Notes under the pieces: generated by a model | What the model was told of the DNA's origin: nothing | The model's database searches: none | What the model saw: the letters and a program-made list of their open reading frames with translations, nothing else | Translations under genes and position numbers: made by a program | Source of the DNA: Gyromitra esculenta | Taxonomy: Eukaryota > Ascomycota > Pezizomycetes > Pezizales > Discinaceae | Direction: 5' to 3' | NCBI GenBank assembly: GCA_038503075.1 | Contig: JBCAML010000016.1 | Span: 1,426,001-1,490,000 of the forward strand | Length of the DNA: 64,000 nucleotides | Part shown: piece by piece, positions 48,231-58,577 of the stretch | How positions within the stretch are numbered: position 1 is the first letter of the stretch | How the letters are laid out: the number at the start of each line of letters is the position of its first letter

Positions 48231-50702
48231 CTATGAAGATTTCTTGGATGTTTGTATCCTTAGCTTCAGTTCCTTCGCCTCCTTCCACCGCCCTTGCTTC
48301 CGGGACGTCAACGCCAGGTTGCTCATGGATGTCAGGGTGTCTGGATGCTCCTTGCCGAGTACTCTCTCCCTCGCCTCTAGGGCTCGCACATCCAGTTCCT
48401 CCGCCTTCTCCCACCGCCCTTGGCTTTGGTACGTCGACGCCAGCTTGCTCATGGATGTCAGGGTGTCTGGATGCTCCTTACCGAGTACTCTCTCCCTCGC
48501 CTCCAGGACCCGCACCTCCAGTTCCTCCGCCTTCTTCCACCGCCCTCGATTCTGGTACGTCAACGCCAGCTTGCTCATGGCTGTCAGGGTGCCTGGATGC
48601 TCCTTGCCGAGTACTCTCTCCCTCGCCTCCAGGACCCGCACCTGCAGTTCCTCCGCCTTCTCCAACCACCCTTGTCTCCAGTAGGCCGACGCCACAAAGG
48701 CAACGGAATTTAGCCAATCAACTTTGGTCCAGCCAATCGCGCCCAATCCGAGGGACCCGACGTCCCTAAACGCTATATGGATGTGTGTCATGATTCGCAT
48801 TTCGAACTTCCAGAGTTCTTCTCCATCCGTGCGTGATTTATGAACCAGCATGACGGCTTTTTCGGTGTTTTTTATACGCTCTTCTGGACTGCAACGCTCG
48901 CGGGCCCATTGATGAACTAAAGGATGAATATAGAAACTATCAGCTCCCTTGCGCCGCGCCAAGGAATATGAGAAGAGCAGGTTCAGAGAGTTTGATAATT
49001 TGAAGTCTATACAATTAGTAACCTATATAATAACTAGATAGAATTTGAACGCACCATGCTCCTCTAATCCCTGGCCCCGACGTAGCATTTCTTCCGATAT
49101 ATTTTCGTTGGACAAAAACGAACATAGCAGCAGAAGTTCCGCGGCCTCTCTATTCTCACTTTTTATCGCCTGGAATGACACTTCCCAGGTGGTAATCACG
49201 GTTTGGTCTCGATAGTTCCAAACTGATCTTTCAGGCTTCTCGTTGAGAACACTAGAGAAGTGTCTTTCGTAAAGTTTCATATATTTATCCAGTCGCAGTT
49301 GCCCGGCAGAGACGTAAGCTCCTGCTTGATCTAGTGCGAGAGCAAGATACCCTAACTTTGTCGCAATATCTTCAGCTGTCTTCAACTCTGTCAAGCATCT
49401 ATCAGAATGTTTCCTATCATTAATTAGGAATTTAAATTACCTTCGGGGCTTAGCTGGCCAATATGCAGTCCTGCACTCTGGATGAACAGTAGGATCGCCT
49501 CTGCTTTCAGCATTTCACCTATCTCTATCCCTTTCCCTAAACGACGAGCACATATAGACCTCCTACTTGTCATAATTGTCGTCCCTTGGGCTGGCATGAA
49601 GTCCTCTATATCGAAAGATTTCAAATCATCGACATTATCGAGGATAAGGAGCCACTTCTGATTCTCATGACAGTTAAACCATAGCTTCATTGCTCGGACT
49701 ATGCGTTTGGTAGCGCCTTTCTCGATAGAAACTTGACCGTGTTCGTCCACCACTCCAGGCATACCAAGTAATCGAGCGATCCGGGAGTAGTTGGGCTCCC
49801 TAGCTATATTTGCGTGGTGGTCTATTAATCTTTGCGCGGCTCCCCTGAACCCAAGGATCGTTGTCTCCTCACTAGTCGCGTCGATCCAGAACTCCGAGGT
49901 AAATTCCGTGCGATGGGTGTCGACATACTCCAAAGCGATTTGTGTCTTCCCCATACCTCCAGTACCATAAAGGACAACCACCCTTGATCTCTTGATCTTT
50001 ATCTCCGCATCTAGTTCTTTCAATAGATCTTCTCTGCCTGCGAACCTGCTGTTTTGGCGATGGTTCAACTCGAAAGGTATCTGGAAGGCATTTTCTGTGC
50101 CATCGCTCTCGGCAGCTAAAATCATTGTTAGGGCCTCAAACACTAACTTTGAATTTGAAATTTTCAGGTCTCCATCTACCTTTACCATTCCCCAAGCTTC
50201 CCCAATTTTCCAAAATCTTTGGAACGGCTTCCTCAACCATTAAACAAATGCAGTCTGAAACTTTCCGAAAACCGTCGTTGTCGGCTGATTTATATTTAAC
50301 CATACTTAAATGGTTGCTACGAATCGCGAATATTTCCGTGTTAATTTGCCCTGGAACCACTGCCATGCTTCTAGGCACAATCTACAATCATCAATAATTT
50401 ATATGGGACGAAAACCAAGCGAAACTTACAGTTCTGTGACCTAAAGAGGGATGGTTCGTTTGGTAAGTTTCATAGAAAAATTTAGTAACAAAGTCTTTGC
50501 TAATGCGAGTGTAGTGCCCGAGTTGCTGTTGTAGAAATTCGGAATCTCTCTCTAGATTTTTGGGGATGATATCACATTCATATGTGGAGAGTGAGTCTGT
50601 ATCACTAAAGGCCCGGCTACGCAAGCAACCGTCTGCCCCTTGATGGGGCACCCCGAAAAACAAGAGGCCATAAGTGGAAAGTTTGATTGAATTATGATGT
50701 TC
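48231..50702 (-). CDS. NLR-type STAND protein: NB-ARC with TPR repeats, eroded N-terminus
   Basis: Exons in coding order are 50702-50430 (5' end uncertain), 50381-50186, 50115-49441, 49387-49055 and 49006-48231. Introns are 48, 70, 53 and 48 nt; the junctions keep frame, e.g. GHRT|IVPRSMAVVPG and LSPE|ELKTAEDIA. The first exon holds the end of an alpha/beta-hydrolase (STYGLLFFGVPHQGA) as found in fungal NLRs. The NB-ARC core has the P-loop GTGGMGKTQ, kinase-2 LLILDNVDD, GTTIMTSRR, a GLPL-like LGYLALALDQAGAYV and an HPLVHQW motif. The C-terminus has three 42-aa kinesin-light-chain-type TPRs (LEARERVLGKEHPxTLT). The first exon has no in-frame ATG and is closed upstream by a TAG at 50705-50703; the first ATG is at 50366. 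The gene could give an N-terminally shortened protein or be decaying. NLRs of this build act in non-self recognition; the ligand is unknown. Confidence 0.85.
48273..48690 (-). repeat. Tandem 126-bp TPR-coding repeats
   Basis: Three consecutive 126-bp units are nearly identical at the DNA level (each contains the complement of CTCCTTGCCGAGTACTCTCT, with one T/C difference at the start of a unit). A more diverged partial unit lies at each end. They encode the TPRs of the NLR. Confidence 0.85.
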
Positions 50703-51076
50703 TAGGTGACCCTTGCCCGCAAGGCCTGAGTAGATGAGAGCCTAAAATCTCATATTAGTTTTTGGAAGAAAACAGGTGTTAGTGGTTGAGACTACGCTTT
50801 TGACAATGATTCCTCCTATATCAGTCGAGCGCTCCAGCCTACTAGAGACAAGGGAACATACTCAAGGATTGGCTCTTTTCCATGAGATAGAACTTTCAAA
50901 CCGAATGGGGTTTCGGTCGCCGAGGTATGACTCTCACTAATCCGAGGAATGGAAGTACGTTGTGGGTGAGGCGAGAGTTGCCCAGACATGCGTCTCTTCT
51001 GGGACGTATTACTTGGCGAGTTGTCATTTTTTGGTTCGATTTGATCCATAGTAGAGTTCATAGCGTAGTTGAGCAT
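50703..51076 (-). pseudogene. Degenerate 5' part of the NLR (alpha/beta-hydrolase remnant)
   Basis: A minus-strand frame from the ATG at 51076 contains TPFGLKVLSHGKEPILEYV, which matches the lead-in to the hydrolase of fungal NLRs, where a V-F-V-H-G-L segment should follow. Instead, about 40 nt later a different frame reads TDIGGIIVKS, and after a possible intron (GTAGTC to TTTTAG ending 50743) ALIYSGLAGKGHLE. These look like the GHSxGG-nucleophile and following segments. The roughly 60-80 residues between oxyanion strand and nucleophile are absent, the Ser position reads Asp or Ile, and a one-base shift near 50700 separates this from the rest of the NLR. Confidence 0.55.
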
Positions 51077-51614
51077 TGACCACCGATTATCCTAGGGTAG
51101 AAAGAGATCTAGTATGCAGTAAATGTTCGAGTAGCAAAATTTTCAGCCTTGCTGCAGTATGGGCTGGCGGTCAGGGTCGCATGGGAGTTTGAAACATGTA
51201 AGCGCATAACAAGGCAACACGTGTGTAATTAGGTGAGTTTCATTATTTTGAGTCTTGCTAAAGAGGTTTAGAGTACTGGAAAATCGTGATTGGAAAGATG
51301 TTTAGTACTTTATTAGTCTAAACCCCTGTTCGTCAACACTCAGTGTTCGCTATCACCCCGTGAACGACTGTATGCACCTGTCCCCCACTCTAATTATGAA
51401 GATGTGCTGGCTTTTGGCTCAGCCCCAAGGGAAGGGTCCAGAAGGTTGGCCTATCTTCACTGCGTGCGAATAGATTCTTCCGCAACGCCTATGCATCTAC
51501 TCTATAGCTAGCACAACTGGAACACTCAATTCGTTCCCATCTATTCGTTCCCGGGCATATGAACCGGAAAACAGAGAAGCGTGGCTTCGTATGCTATGGA
51601 AATGGCTTCTTATG
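51077..51614. other. Intergenic upstream of the NLR
   Basis: No open frame of note and no repeat recognised. Confidence 0.5.
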
Positions 51615-51741
51615 TACTCGTATTCTCACGACATTTTTAAAATGGGCTACCTCTGCATCCCATATAAAGTAGGTAGGTTCAGGGCAGTTTGTATGATATG
51701 CGGACCTGGCCCGTTTTAAAAACATCGTGAGAATACGAGTA
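51615..51741. mobile_element. TA-flanked MITE, 127 bp
   Basis: Arms of about 32 bp begin TACTCGTATTCTCACGA on each strand (51615-51646 and 51710-51741) with about three mismatches. The outer dinucleotide is TA on both sides. The interior is non-coding. Confidence 0.8.
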
Positions 51742-51784
51742 TAACATGTAGCCTGAGAATGGTGTTCATATGACCGGGAGCAAG

Positions 51785-52551
51785 TACAGTTGCGTCTAAC
51801 AAATCCCTACGATTTTTGAAGTACCCCCACAACCCAACCCTCCCACAGCTCCGCTATGGCCCCCAAACCCGAGTCCAGATGTGATAAAAAAAACATATTA
51901 TTATTGTTTTAAAAAATACTGGAAAGACTCCAGCAAAAACTCACAAGATGGCTGGCTATCTTAAGTTCAGTATCCGCCTAACTATCAAAAACCAACACAG
52001 CTTCATGACCTCCCCGAAGTAGTCGCATTCCAACTCTCAGCTCAAAAACCGAAACATTATTAGAGGAGATTTTAGAAGATGAACCAACCTCGACATTGAG
52101 GAGGGTTACGGAAATAGCAAATATCACTTGCAGTCCTATGAATGTAGATAAGGCTCTCAGAGAGGTGGCAATGACACTTCATGTCAAACGTCCTAAACCC
52201 TGGATCAGACTAGGCCGCCCCTCAAAGAATCCACTGGGAGCAGGAGGAGTGGGCTGCTATTCCGTAATAGGGGCTAGATCTAGATCTTTTGGTAGATTCT
52301 ATGCCCGAGAGAATGGAAGCTTGTATTGAGGCAGAAGGACGTCACACAAAATGGTAGAATTTGTTTTACTTTTATTATCACTTAAATAAATCATATATGT
52401 ACTCAGTTATCTCTTAAATTAATTTTCGTTGCACTATTATGTTTTTTCGCTGTGCAATTTTTTATTTTTTTTCGTTGAGTCCCGTGTGGTTTTTGACACT
52501 ATGGTTGCATTGGTACTTCAAAAACCGTGGGGACTGTTGGACGTAACTGTA
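51785..52551. mobile_element. Tc1/mariner-like element, 767 bp, with transposase remnant
   Basis: Inverted ends of about 41 bp begin TACAGTTGCGTCTAACAA (left) and TACAGTTACGTCCAACAG (right, reverse complement); both end in a GTACC block. The interior carries a frame at 52096-52329 with MNVDKALREVAMTLHVKRPK followed by PWI. That matches the helix-turn-helix and linker of Tc1/IS630 transposases (ALxExG...ARPKPWI-like). The catalytic DDE/D domain is not seen, so it is an internally deleted, non-autonomous copy. A second, shorter copy with the same ends lies at 55758-56011. Confidence 0.75.
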
Positions 52552-53496
52552 TGTACTCAACTGTGTCACCACCAGGGTCAGCGTGTTTTAATCGTCCTTA
52601 TAAGCTTGGGCCAATCCACTCCTCGAATAACCGATGCGCTAACACCGATCGTCTTTAAACATCTCCGGCTCTAAAGAAATATTAAAATTTGCGATTCGAT
52701 AAAGTTTCGACAGTGGGATGCGATTTTATAAGAGGAAATATATTCTCTAGAGGCCTAGGATTTCGGGCGTAATATCAAGCGGGATCAAAATACTAGGGCT
52801 GTTCCCAAGTTCTTGAAAATCGCGTGAGGGATCCGTTTACGGCCGTATATACTCTATAGCCGTTGGTCTCTTGTCATCAAGAAACTAGGATTTCGGAACC
52901 TAGTAGCTATAGTCGACTCGTTACTAGCCATGAGGAATAAGACGGTTTCAAACAAGCACGATAGGCTTTGCTCTTTTCTGGCACATAACTAAAAACAATT
53001 TAGGACGAAGTAGGAGTGAGGGGGCGGGCAGTTAAATCATCTATACAATTTTTTTCCCGACAAATGCCAGAGCGAGAAAGTTGCTAATCAAAGTACAGGA
53101 ACGGACTATTATTTTAGATCTCCTAAAAGGGTGGGAAACCTGAATGAGTGTAATATCGCATAATGTCGTCAGCTCTAGCTATCTCGGAGATGCGTAACAG
53201 AGTTCGAAGTGCGATGGCTACATGTAGGTTCACGGGATCCCATCTAGGCATTCCTCCTACACGGTTCATCAAGTCATCGCGGTAGTTATAACCTTAGTTA
53301 TACACGTAAATATATACCGTTACATCTACCTAAACCTACTATAAATATGAATGCTGAGCTATGGCTTAACAATTACCATGGACTATATTATGCTTAACCT
53401 ACTTAGTAGATGCAGTCGATATCAGCACCTGACAGCTTCCACCATTTTCCTACCTACAATATACAGTTACTGTATACATACTCGGCAGGTATTTCG
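52552..53496. other. Intergenic between inverted-repeat elements
   Basis: AT-rich and without supported genes. TACATGTA occurs at 53219. Confidence 0.5.
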
Positions 53497-53608
53497 TACC
53501 CGAACATGCAAGTGGCATGCAGGGCTTTCAAACCAGTCAGAAAGCTGAAATTCACCTTACCTTCCAATAGGTAGGCCAAGGCTCTCCGGCAACTTGCATG
53601 TTCGGGTA
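53497..53608. mobile_element. TA-flanked MITE, 112 bp
   Basis: Perfect 17-bp inverted ends (TACCCGAACATGCAAGT) occupy 53497-53513 and 53592-53608. TA is outermost on both sides. The interior is non-coding. Confidence 0.75.
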
Positions 53609-53626
53609 TTAAATGCTCTCCCAGAG

Positions 53627-53799
53627 TACAGTACCGGAAAGTGGGATGTTTTTGGTACCGTATTGTTAGAAAGTGTAGGAATAAGTCAGGATGACTACCA
53701 TATTACCTTTGAGAACTTTGTAGCACTATCGATTTACTCTCGCATTCGTGAGAATGGTGTACGAATACCGTCCAGTTTCAACCCCTTCCCGGTACTGTA
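53627..53799. mobile_element. TA-flanked MITE, 173 bp
   Basis: The inverted ends read TACAGTACCGGAAAGTGGG (left) and TACAGTACCGGGAAGGGG (right, reverse complement). The element begins 18 bp after the previous MITE. The interior has a short frame (53594-53806) with no recognised domain. Confidence 0.7.
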
Positions 53800-54061
53800 C
53801 TTTTAAGCCCCACCAAGCCCAATTCAATACGAACACATTCGGAGACTGTAGAGCGGTAGGTATGATTTTGGCTGTCGGGCTTTCTTATGGTCCAGATGCG
53901 GAATGATATTCTCAGTGCATGGGACTAAAATTGGTCAAAGCGCGTCTTAGGCCTCCCCCCACAACAACCCCCCTTCAAGCGAGTCCGCTCCTCTCCATCT
54001 TCCCACTCCCCCGCCCGTCTCTCCATCTTCACCCACACCGCCGCACGCACCGATTCGCATC

Positions 54062-55108
54062 ATGGTCACCCCTTGGTACTCCAGCTTCGCCATCCCTCAG
54101 CTACCGCCCAGCCCGAGCCTGTCGCTGTACCTGTTCCAGGACAAGGCTCTCGAGCAACAGGTTTACTCGTCGCAAACGCAATGGCTCGGGGTTGAGAATG
54201 GCAGCGGCAACGGAAACGGGAGTACCAACACAGCGCGGAAACAGAGTGATTTATTGCGATGGCTAGGCGAGTGCGTTTTGAGGGGCTTAACGGGAGTTCT
54301 GTTGATGACCTTGTTTCCGGAGCTGGACGTTAGTGCACTGGATGTAAGGAAATCTAAGTTCTCCAATTTTCATCCTTTTAGTGGGATGGAAAAAGTTCGC
54401 TCCATTGCTGACAGCTCGTCCCAGCACCTCCGCACAGCACTAGAAACGAAGTCCTTCTACGCTCACCTCGCTCGTGTCATTGGGCTCCATAAAAACCTCG
54501 CTGCACTAACTTATGCTGCCTCTGACTCCGATCGCGTTCTCGGTTCCCTCTTCGCATCTTATATCGGGGCCATTCACAGGGACATGGGACCCAACGGTTC
54601 CTCAAACCTGCACAGCTGGTTTTCCCAGCTAGTTAGCCCATACGCGCAAGAATACCGGATCTATTATGAACAACATGCTACCACACCAAAACTCCCTAAG
54701 GTAGAAGATATAGAGGGGATCTCATTCTCGCCAGCTATACCCACTGTTGTTGCCCCAGGTATACTCCCTATAGATATGTCTAGTATCACAGCATCGGCGG
54801 ATGCAAAGCTTCGGAGACAAAACGTGAGCATATATACTTCACGGTTGATGGAGTACGCAGCGAAGAGTCATCTTCCACAACCTAGCTTCGCGTTTAGGGA
54901 TAATGGATACCAAGGTGCGTTGATCCAGTGGACTGCAACGGTTGGGCTGGATGGGAGAGACATCGCAACGGCAGTAGCAACTACAAAGTTAGAAGCGAAG
55001 CATCTAGCATCGAGAGAGGCCCTGGTTGCGCTCAGGGCACCGATGGGACCGCAACCTAGTATAAGGAGGTCGAAAAAGCTCATCACTAGGAGGATGATTG
55101 TAGGCTGA
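54062..55108 (+). CDS. RNase III-like protein with dsRNA-binding domain, catalytic residues missing
   Basis: The protein has 348 aa in one exon. Residues about 14-36 (PSPSLSLYLFQDKALEQQVY) recall the first helix of RNase III domains. LRWLGECVL (65-73) stands where the signature LEFLGDxVL is expected, with Glu to Arg and Asp to Glu. FPELDVSAL (85-93) matches FPxLxEGxL. SLFASYIGAIHRD (162-174) stands where D-x-F-E-A-Y-I-G-A is expected, with Asp to Ser and Glu to Ala. A dsRNA-binding fold follows at about 257-325 (TSRLMEYAAKSHLPQPSF ... TATVGLDGRD ... KLEAKHLASREALVAL), and the tail is basic (RRSKKLITRR). I infer a pseudo-RNase III that may bind, but not cut, double-stranded RNA, comparable in principle to RNase III-derived mitochondrial ribosomal proteins. 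Assignment is by eye. It sits among TIR elements. Confidence 0.75.
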   Translation: MVTPWYSSFAIPQLPPSPSLSLYLFQDKALEQQVYSSQTQWLGVENGSGNGNGSTNTARKQSDLLRWLGECVLRGLTGVLLMTLFPELDVSALDVRKSKFSNFHPFSGMEKVRSIADSSSQHLRTALETKSFYAHLARVIGLHKNLAALTYAASDSDRVLGSLFASYIGAIHRDMGPNGSSNLHSWFSQLVSPYAQEYRIYYEQHATTPKLPKVEDIEGISFSPAIPTVVAPGILPIDMSSITASADAKLRRQNVSIYTSRLMEYAAKSHLPQPSFAFRDNGYQGALIQWTATVGLDGRDIATAVATTKLEAKHLASREALVALRAPMGPQPSIRRSKKLITRRMIVG

Positions 55109-56933
55109 GTATTTTATTGACGGACTTCTTGGGAGGATTTGGTTCTTTTTTTTTTTGGAGTAGGATAGTTTTTTTTTTTATGCAGAGCAGAGGAAGACTA
55201 TGCTTGAAGTGGGTGGGTGGATTTGGGCTGAAAGTTAGGTGTTCCTTTGGTATCTATTGGTGGGCTTGACTTGTGAATTTTTTGGTGGTACGGTCGTTTT
55301 TTGTTTGTTGCGTTGATTACGAGTCTTTCGTTTACCTGTCAATATTGGATTATGGATTTATCGGTGGTTTCATATCATATGCCAGACTTTCCTCAGCGAA
55401 GACTAGGGTACGATTATATTTTTTTACGTATATGCGACTGTTATGTTATTGTTTATTTATTTATTATTTCATTTGATACATTTGCGACTATAGCCTGGAA
55501 GTAGAACTACATGTATGTTCTATCCCTAGACCACTCACCGCCCGTTTTGTATATTTCCCCCTTGCACCTAGTCCTGTGCTTTGGATCCGAGGTGCTTTTT
55601 TTTTCTCGAGATACCAGGAGCTAAGCGGAGTACTTTCTTCTTTGGTTCAGGTGGGGAGTTTATCGATCCAATCGATTTTGATGCGCTTGGCTGTGCATAT
55701 TGGGGTGTCTGCCTATATATTAGCTTTGAGCGTGGTTACTTACGAGATATACAGCAGTACAGTTGCGTCCAACAAGACCCTGCGGTTTTTGGGGTACCAC
55801 AATGCATGGAAATCAACTAAAAATCCAGCTATTACAACCTCCTCTTTTTGTGAAGCAATAAAAACTCAACGGCGTGATGGGGCTATCTTCTCTATTGTAT
55901 ATTTTAAGGCAAGGGTGTATTTTTTTAATTTTTATTTAGAGGAGCGGTCTGGCATCGTGTGTTGTGCTATGGTACTTCAGAAACCGCAGGGACTTGTTGG
56001 ACACAACTGTTCCATGCTCGCAGCAGGATTCAGAAATACACAAAGAAGGTCTTCTATACTGTGACCCTACCTTTTTATGTCTGAACTTCGTTGTGTGTAT
56101 GACGAAACCGGTCCTTTTACAATTAATTGCTTAGCTGAGATGTGGTATTCTCTGTCGCCTTACTAGACGACCACCACCGTACAAGATACCCGCCTTGAGA
56201 GGCACTACATGTAGGGCATCTGCCACCTTAGAAAGGAACGGGCTGCGGATATAAGATTACCCAAGGTAGGGCTTATGTTGGTCGACGGGTGATGGAGCGT
56301 GATCCATCCTATTTGTTTATTCATCACATGGCCTTATTTATTCCGCACAATCGTTTCTCCTCTATTCCACTAGCAGGTATATTTCAAGACTACACGTGCA
56401 TATAGCTAGAACACGACCCTCCAGTAAAGCGTTCTTCGTAGTGAGTTAGCTCTTATAGACATCCTCTTGATCTCGCCCTGCTTTCTTTACGTCTTCGTTC
56501 CGAATGCCGACTACGCATTATACTATATAATCTCGGTTTTTCGCTCTTATTACTCCCACGCTACACTTCCTCTATAGCCAAAATCCTCATCACAGCCCTC
56601 CACCGTCCCTCGGCGTTCGTGTGTTTCGGCGGGCTTTTTTTGTAGAACTTATCGCTCGCATACCTCGGCCTATCCGTTGTTTTCTCCCCTTGAATACTGC
56701 TTTCACGTAAGTTGTTTAGCCAAAAAAACCCCCCAACAGTTTCTTTTCATCCATAGACAAGAATTCTGCTCAATAAGTCTCATAGTAATAACTTTTAGGG
56801 CTCTTTACTTGGTACAACATTACATGGACAAGGAGAGGGGCTAGTCGGGAGTTAGAGGTTTATTGCTAGGGCAACTGGTGATCTATATCCCGTTTGCATT
56901 ATAATTATACTTGGTATATACGTATGGCATTTT
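55109..56933. other. Intergenic between RNase III-like gene and LINE
   Basis: T-rich after the gene. Contains the MITE at 55758-56011 and TACATGTA at 55508 and 56206. The 162-codon frame at 55576-56064 runs through the MITE and is not called. Confidence 0.5.
55758..56011. mobile_element. Non-autonomous copy of the 51785-52551 Tc1/mariner family
   Basis: The ends carry the same TACAGTTGCGTCCAACAAG...GTACC block as 51785-52551. Left arm 55758-55797; right arm about 55969-56011, where the last base reads T instead of A. Length is about 254 bp with no transposase sequence. Confidence 0.8.
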
Positions 56934-56950
56934 AAACGAGGTAAGCGGGG
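56934..56950. repeat. Left target-site duplication of the LINE
   Basis: The sequence AAACGAGGTAAGCGGGG is repeated exactly at 62918-62934 (the leading A's are ambiguous with the A-tail). Confidence 0.85.
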
Positions 56951-57076
56951 CACCCCCCGTCTCCTCTACACAATTTTTTTCGAAAAACACCTTCCTATTC
57001 GGGATAACCAACCTTCTCGCAAAACTCAAACTTTCCTCAAAACTCTTTAATTTTCAGCTTCATTCTAGCGTTCACG

Positions 57077-58575
57077 ATGTCTGAAAACTCCCTACCATTT
57101 TCTCCCTTCCCTAGTGGAAGAAACTTCTCTGCAACTCCTCTCCTTCAACCTTCGTCCGGTACTCCATCTCGAGTTAATTCTCCTGTCCGTCCCTCAACCC
57201 CTACTATCATATCCTCCAGTGCACTTTCTGAAATGCAAGATATCCTCTGCAAACTCATTGCACAATCGCCTATCAATCAAACGAACATTGCTCCCATCGT
57301 TCAAAACCTCTCGCTCGAAGACCCCTCTTGCACAGAGACAATTCTAATTGCGCTCGCCATCAACACCACGCACATGCTGTCATCCATAGATACTAGGATG
57401 ACCAAACTCGAAGAGCTGCTCACACCGTCCCAAATGGCTCCCACAAATAACCACCCTCCACAGCTTAATAAAATCCAAGCTGCAATTACCAACCTCACCG
57501 ACAAAGTGGCCACCCAAGCAAAACACTCAGCTGACACGTCACCAACTACCATTACCCCGCTTGCCAAGAAAGGCAAAAAACTCACTTTTACTAAAACAGC
57601 TAAATCTGCACCCCCCAAAGACAACACTGCAACACCTGCCCAAGAAAGCAACTCCTGCCCTAAAGAATCAAAAGACCCTGGGAAAAAGCGCCGCCCTCTT
57701 CCCACTACTGAAAGAAGATTCTTTCGCTTCGTACCAACGCCTCTCCTTCGCTGCCGTATTATCCGTAACCTTCCAGTAGCCATTGGCCGCGCCTGTAGCC
57801 GCCCAATTTCCCAACAATCAATCTGTTGCCCTATCCGCTACCGTCAACGATAGAGGCACCGCCAGCTTCACCGCAAACCCTTTCACACCAGCCTTCACCT
57901 TTATCCCATACTTTTCAGCCATTCATAAAACACTTAATGAATGCTGTCCTATCGGAGATAATCCATTTAATCCCATCTGTACAGTGCCTACTGACGTCAA
58001 TGTCACTATTCATAACATCCCTACATTTGCCCTTCCCGAAGAATCTAGCAAACTTACAACAACCCTTTCCGAAGCTATCCTTTACGCCGCCGATATCCAA
58101 ATCACCAGCGCAAGATTCCTCAAAACGGATGCCGCCCTTCGTGCCACAAAGAAAACTACCTCGGTAGTCATTTCCTGCTCTGCAAACGATGCCAAGAATT
58201 CTCCTCAATTAAACTCTTTTCTCGACCTCGCAAGGCCAACATCATGTGGTCTGCCTCTTCAACCACTCAATGCAAAAAATGTTGGGGCTTTGGCCACGCC
58301 ACCGCCGGCTGCAAAGCTCTAACCCATACTTGCCCTATTTGCTCAAACGACCACCCTGCATACACGAACATCGCTGCTCCATCCCCACATGCCCAGGAGG
58401 CGGCAATGATAAACCTATTATCAACTGTTGCCCCATTTCCCCAACCGTTTGCATTAACTGCAACGGAAACCACACCGCCACCAACCTCCAATGCCCCACT
58501 CGCAAGACTATTCTGGACAAATCTAGTAATAAATCAGCAATACCAGCCGCTGACACCTCCATGTCATCCAAATAA
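57077..58575 (+). pseudogene. LINE ORF1 (gag-like, zinc knuckles), frameshifted
   Basis: The ATG at 57077 starts a Pro/Ser/Thr-rich leader with a helical middle (MLSSIDTRMTKLEELL) and a Lys-rich segment. The frame shifts near 57700, then meets a TAG at 57780-57782. It continues as FTPAFTFIPYFSAIHKTLNE with an RNA-binding-like region, and shifts again near 58244 and near 58390. Zinc knuckles are visible: CKKCWGFGHATAGC, CPICSNDHPAY and CINCNGNHTATNLQC (Cx2Cx4Hx4C type). The gene ends at 58575, two bases before the ORF2 ATG. Confidence 0.8.
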
Positions 58576-58577
58576 TT

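Noticed and set aside
49424..50236. Apparent frameshift in the NLR between ILENWGSLGN and AAESDGTEN
   Set aside because: It is explained by a 70-nt intron with GTAAAG donor, CCCTAACAAT branch site and TTTTAG acceptor that keeps frame.
55576..56064. 162-codon plus-strand frame
   Set aside because: It runs straight through the inverted-repeat element at 55758-56011 and has no recognisable domain.
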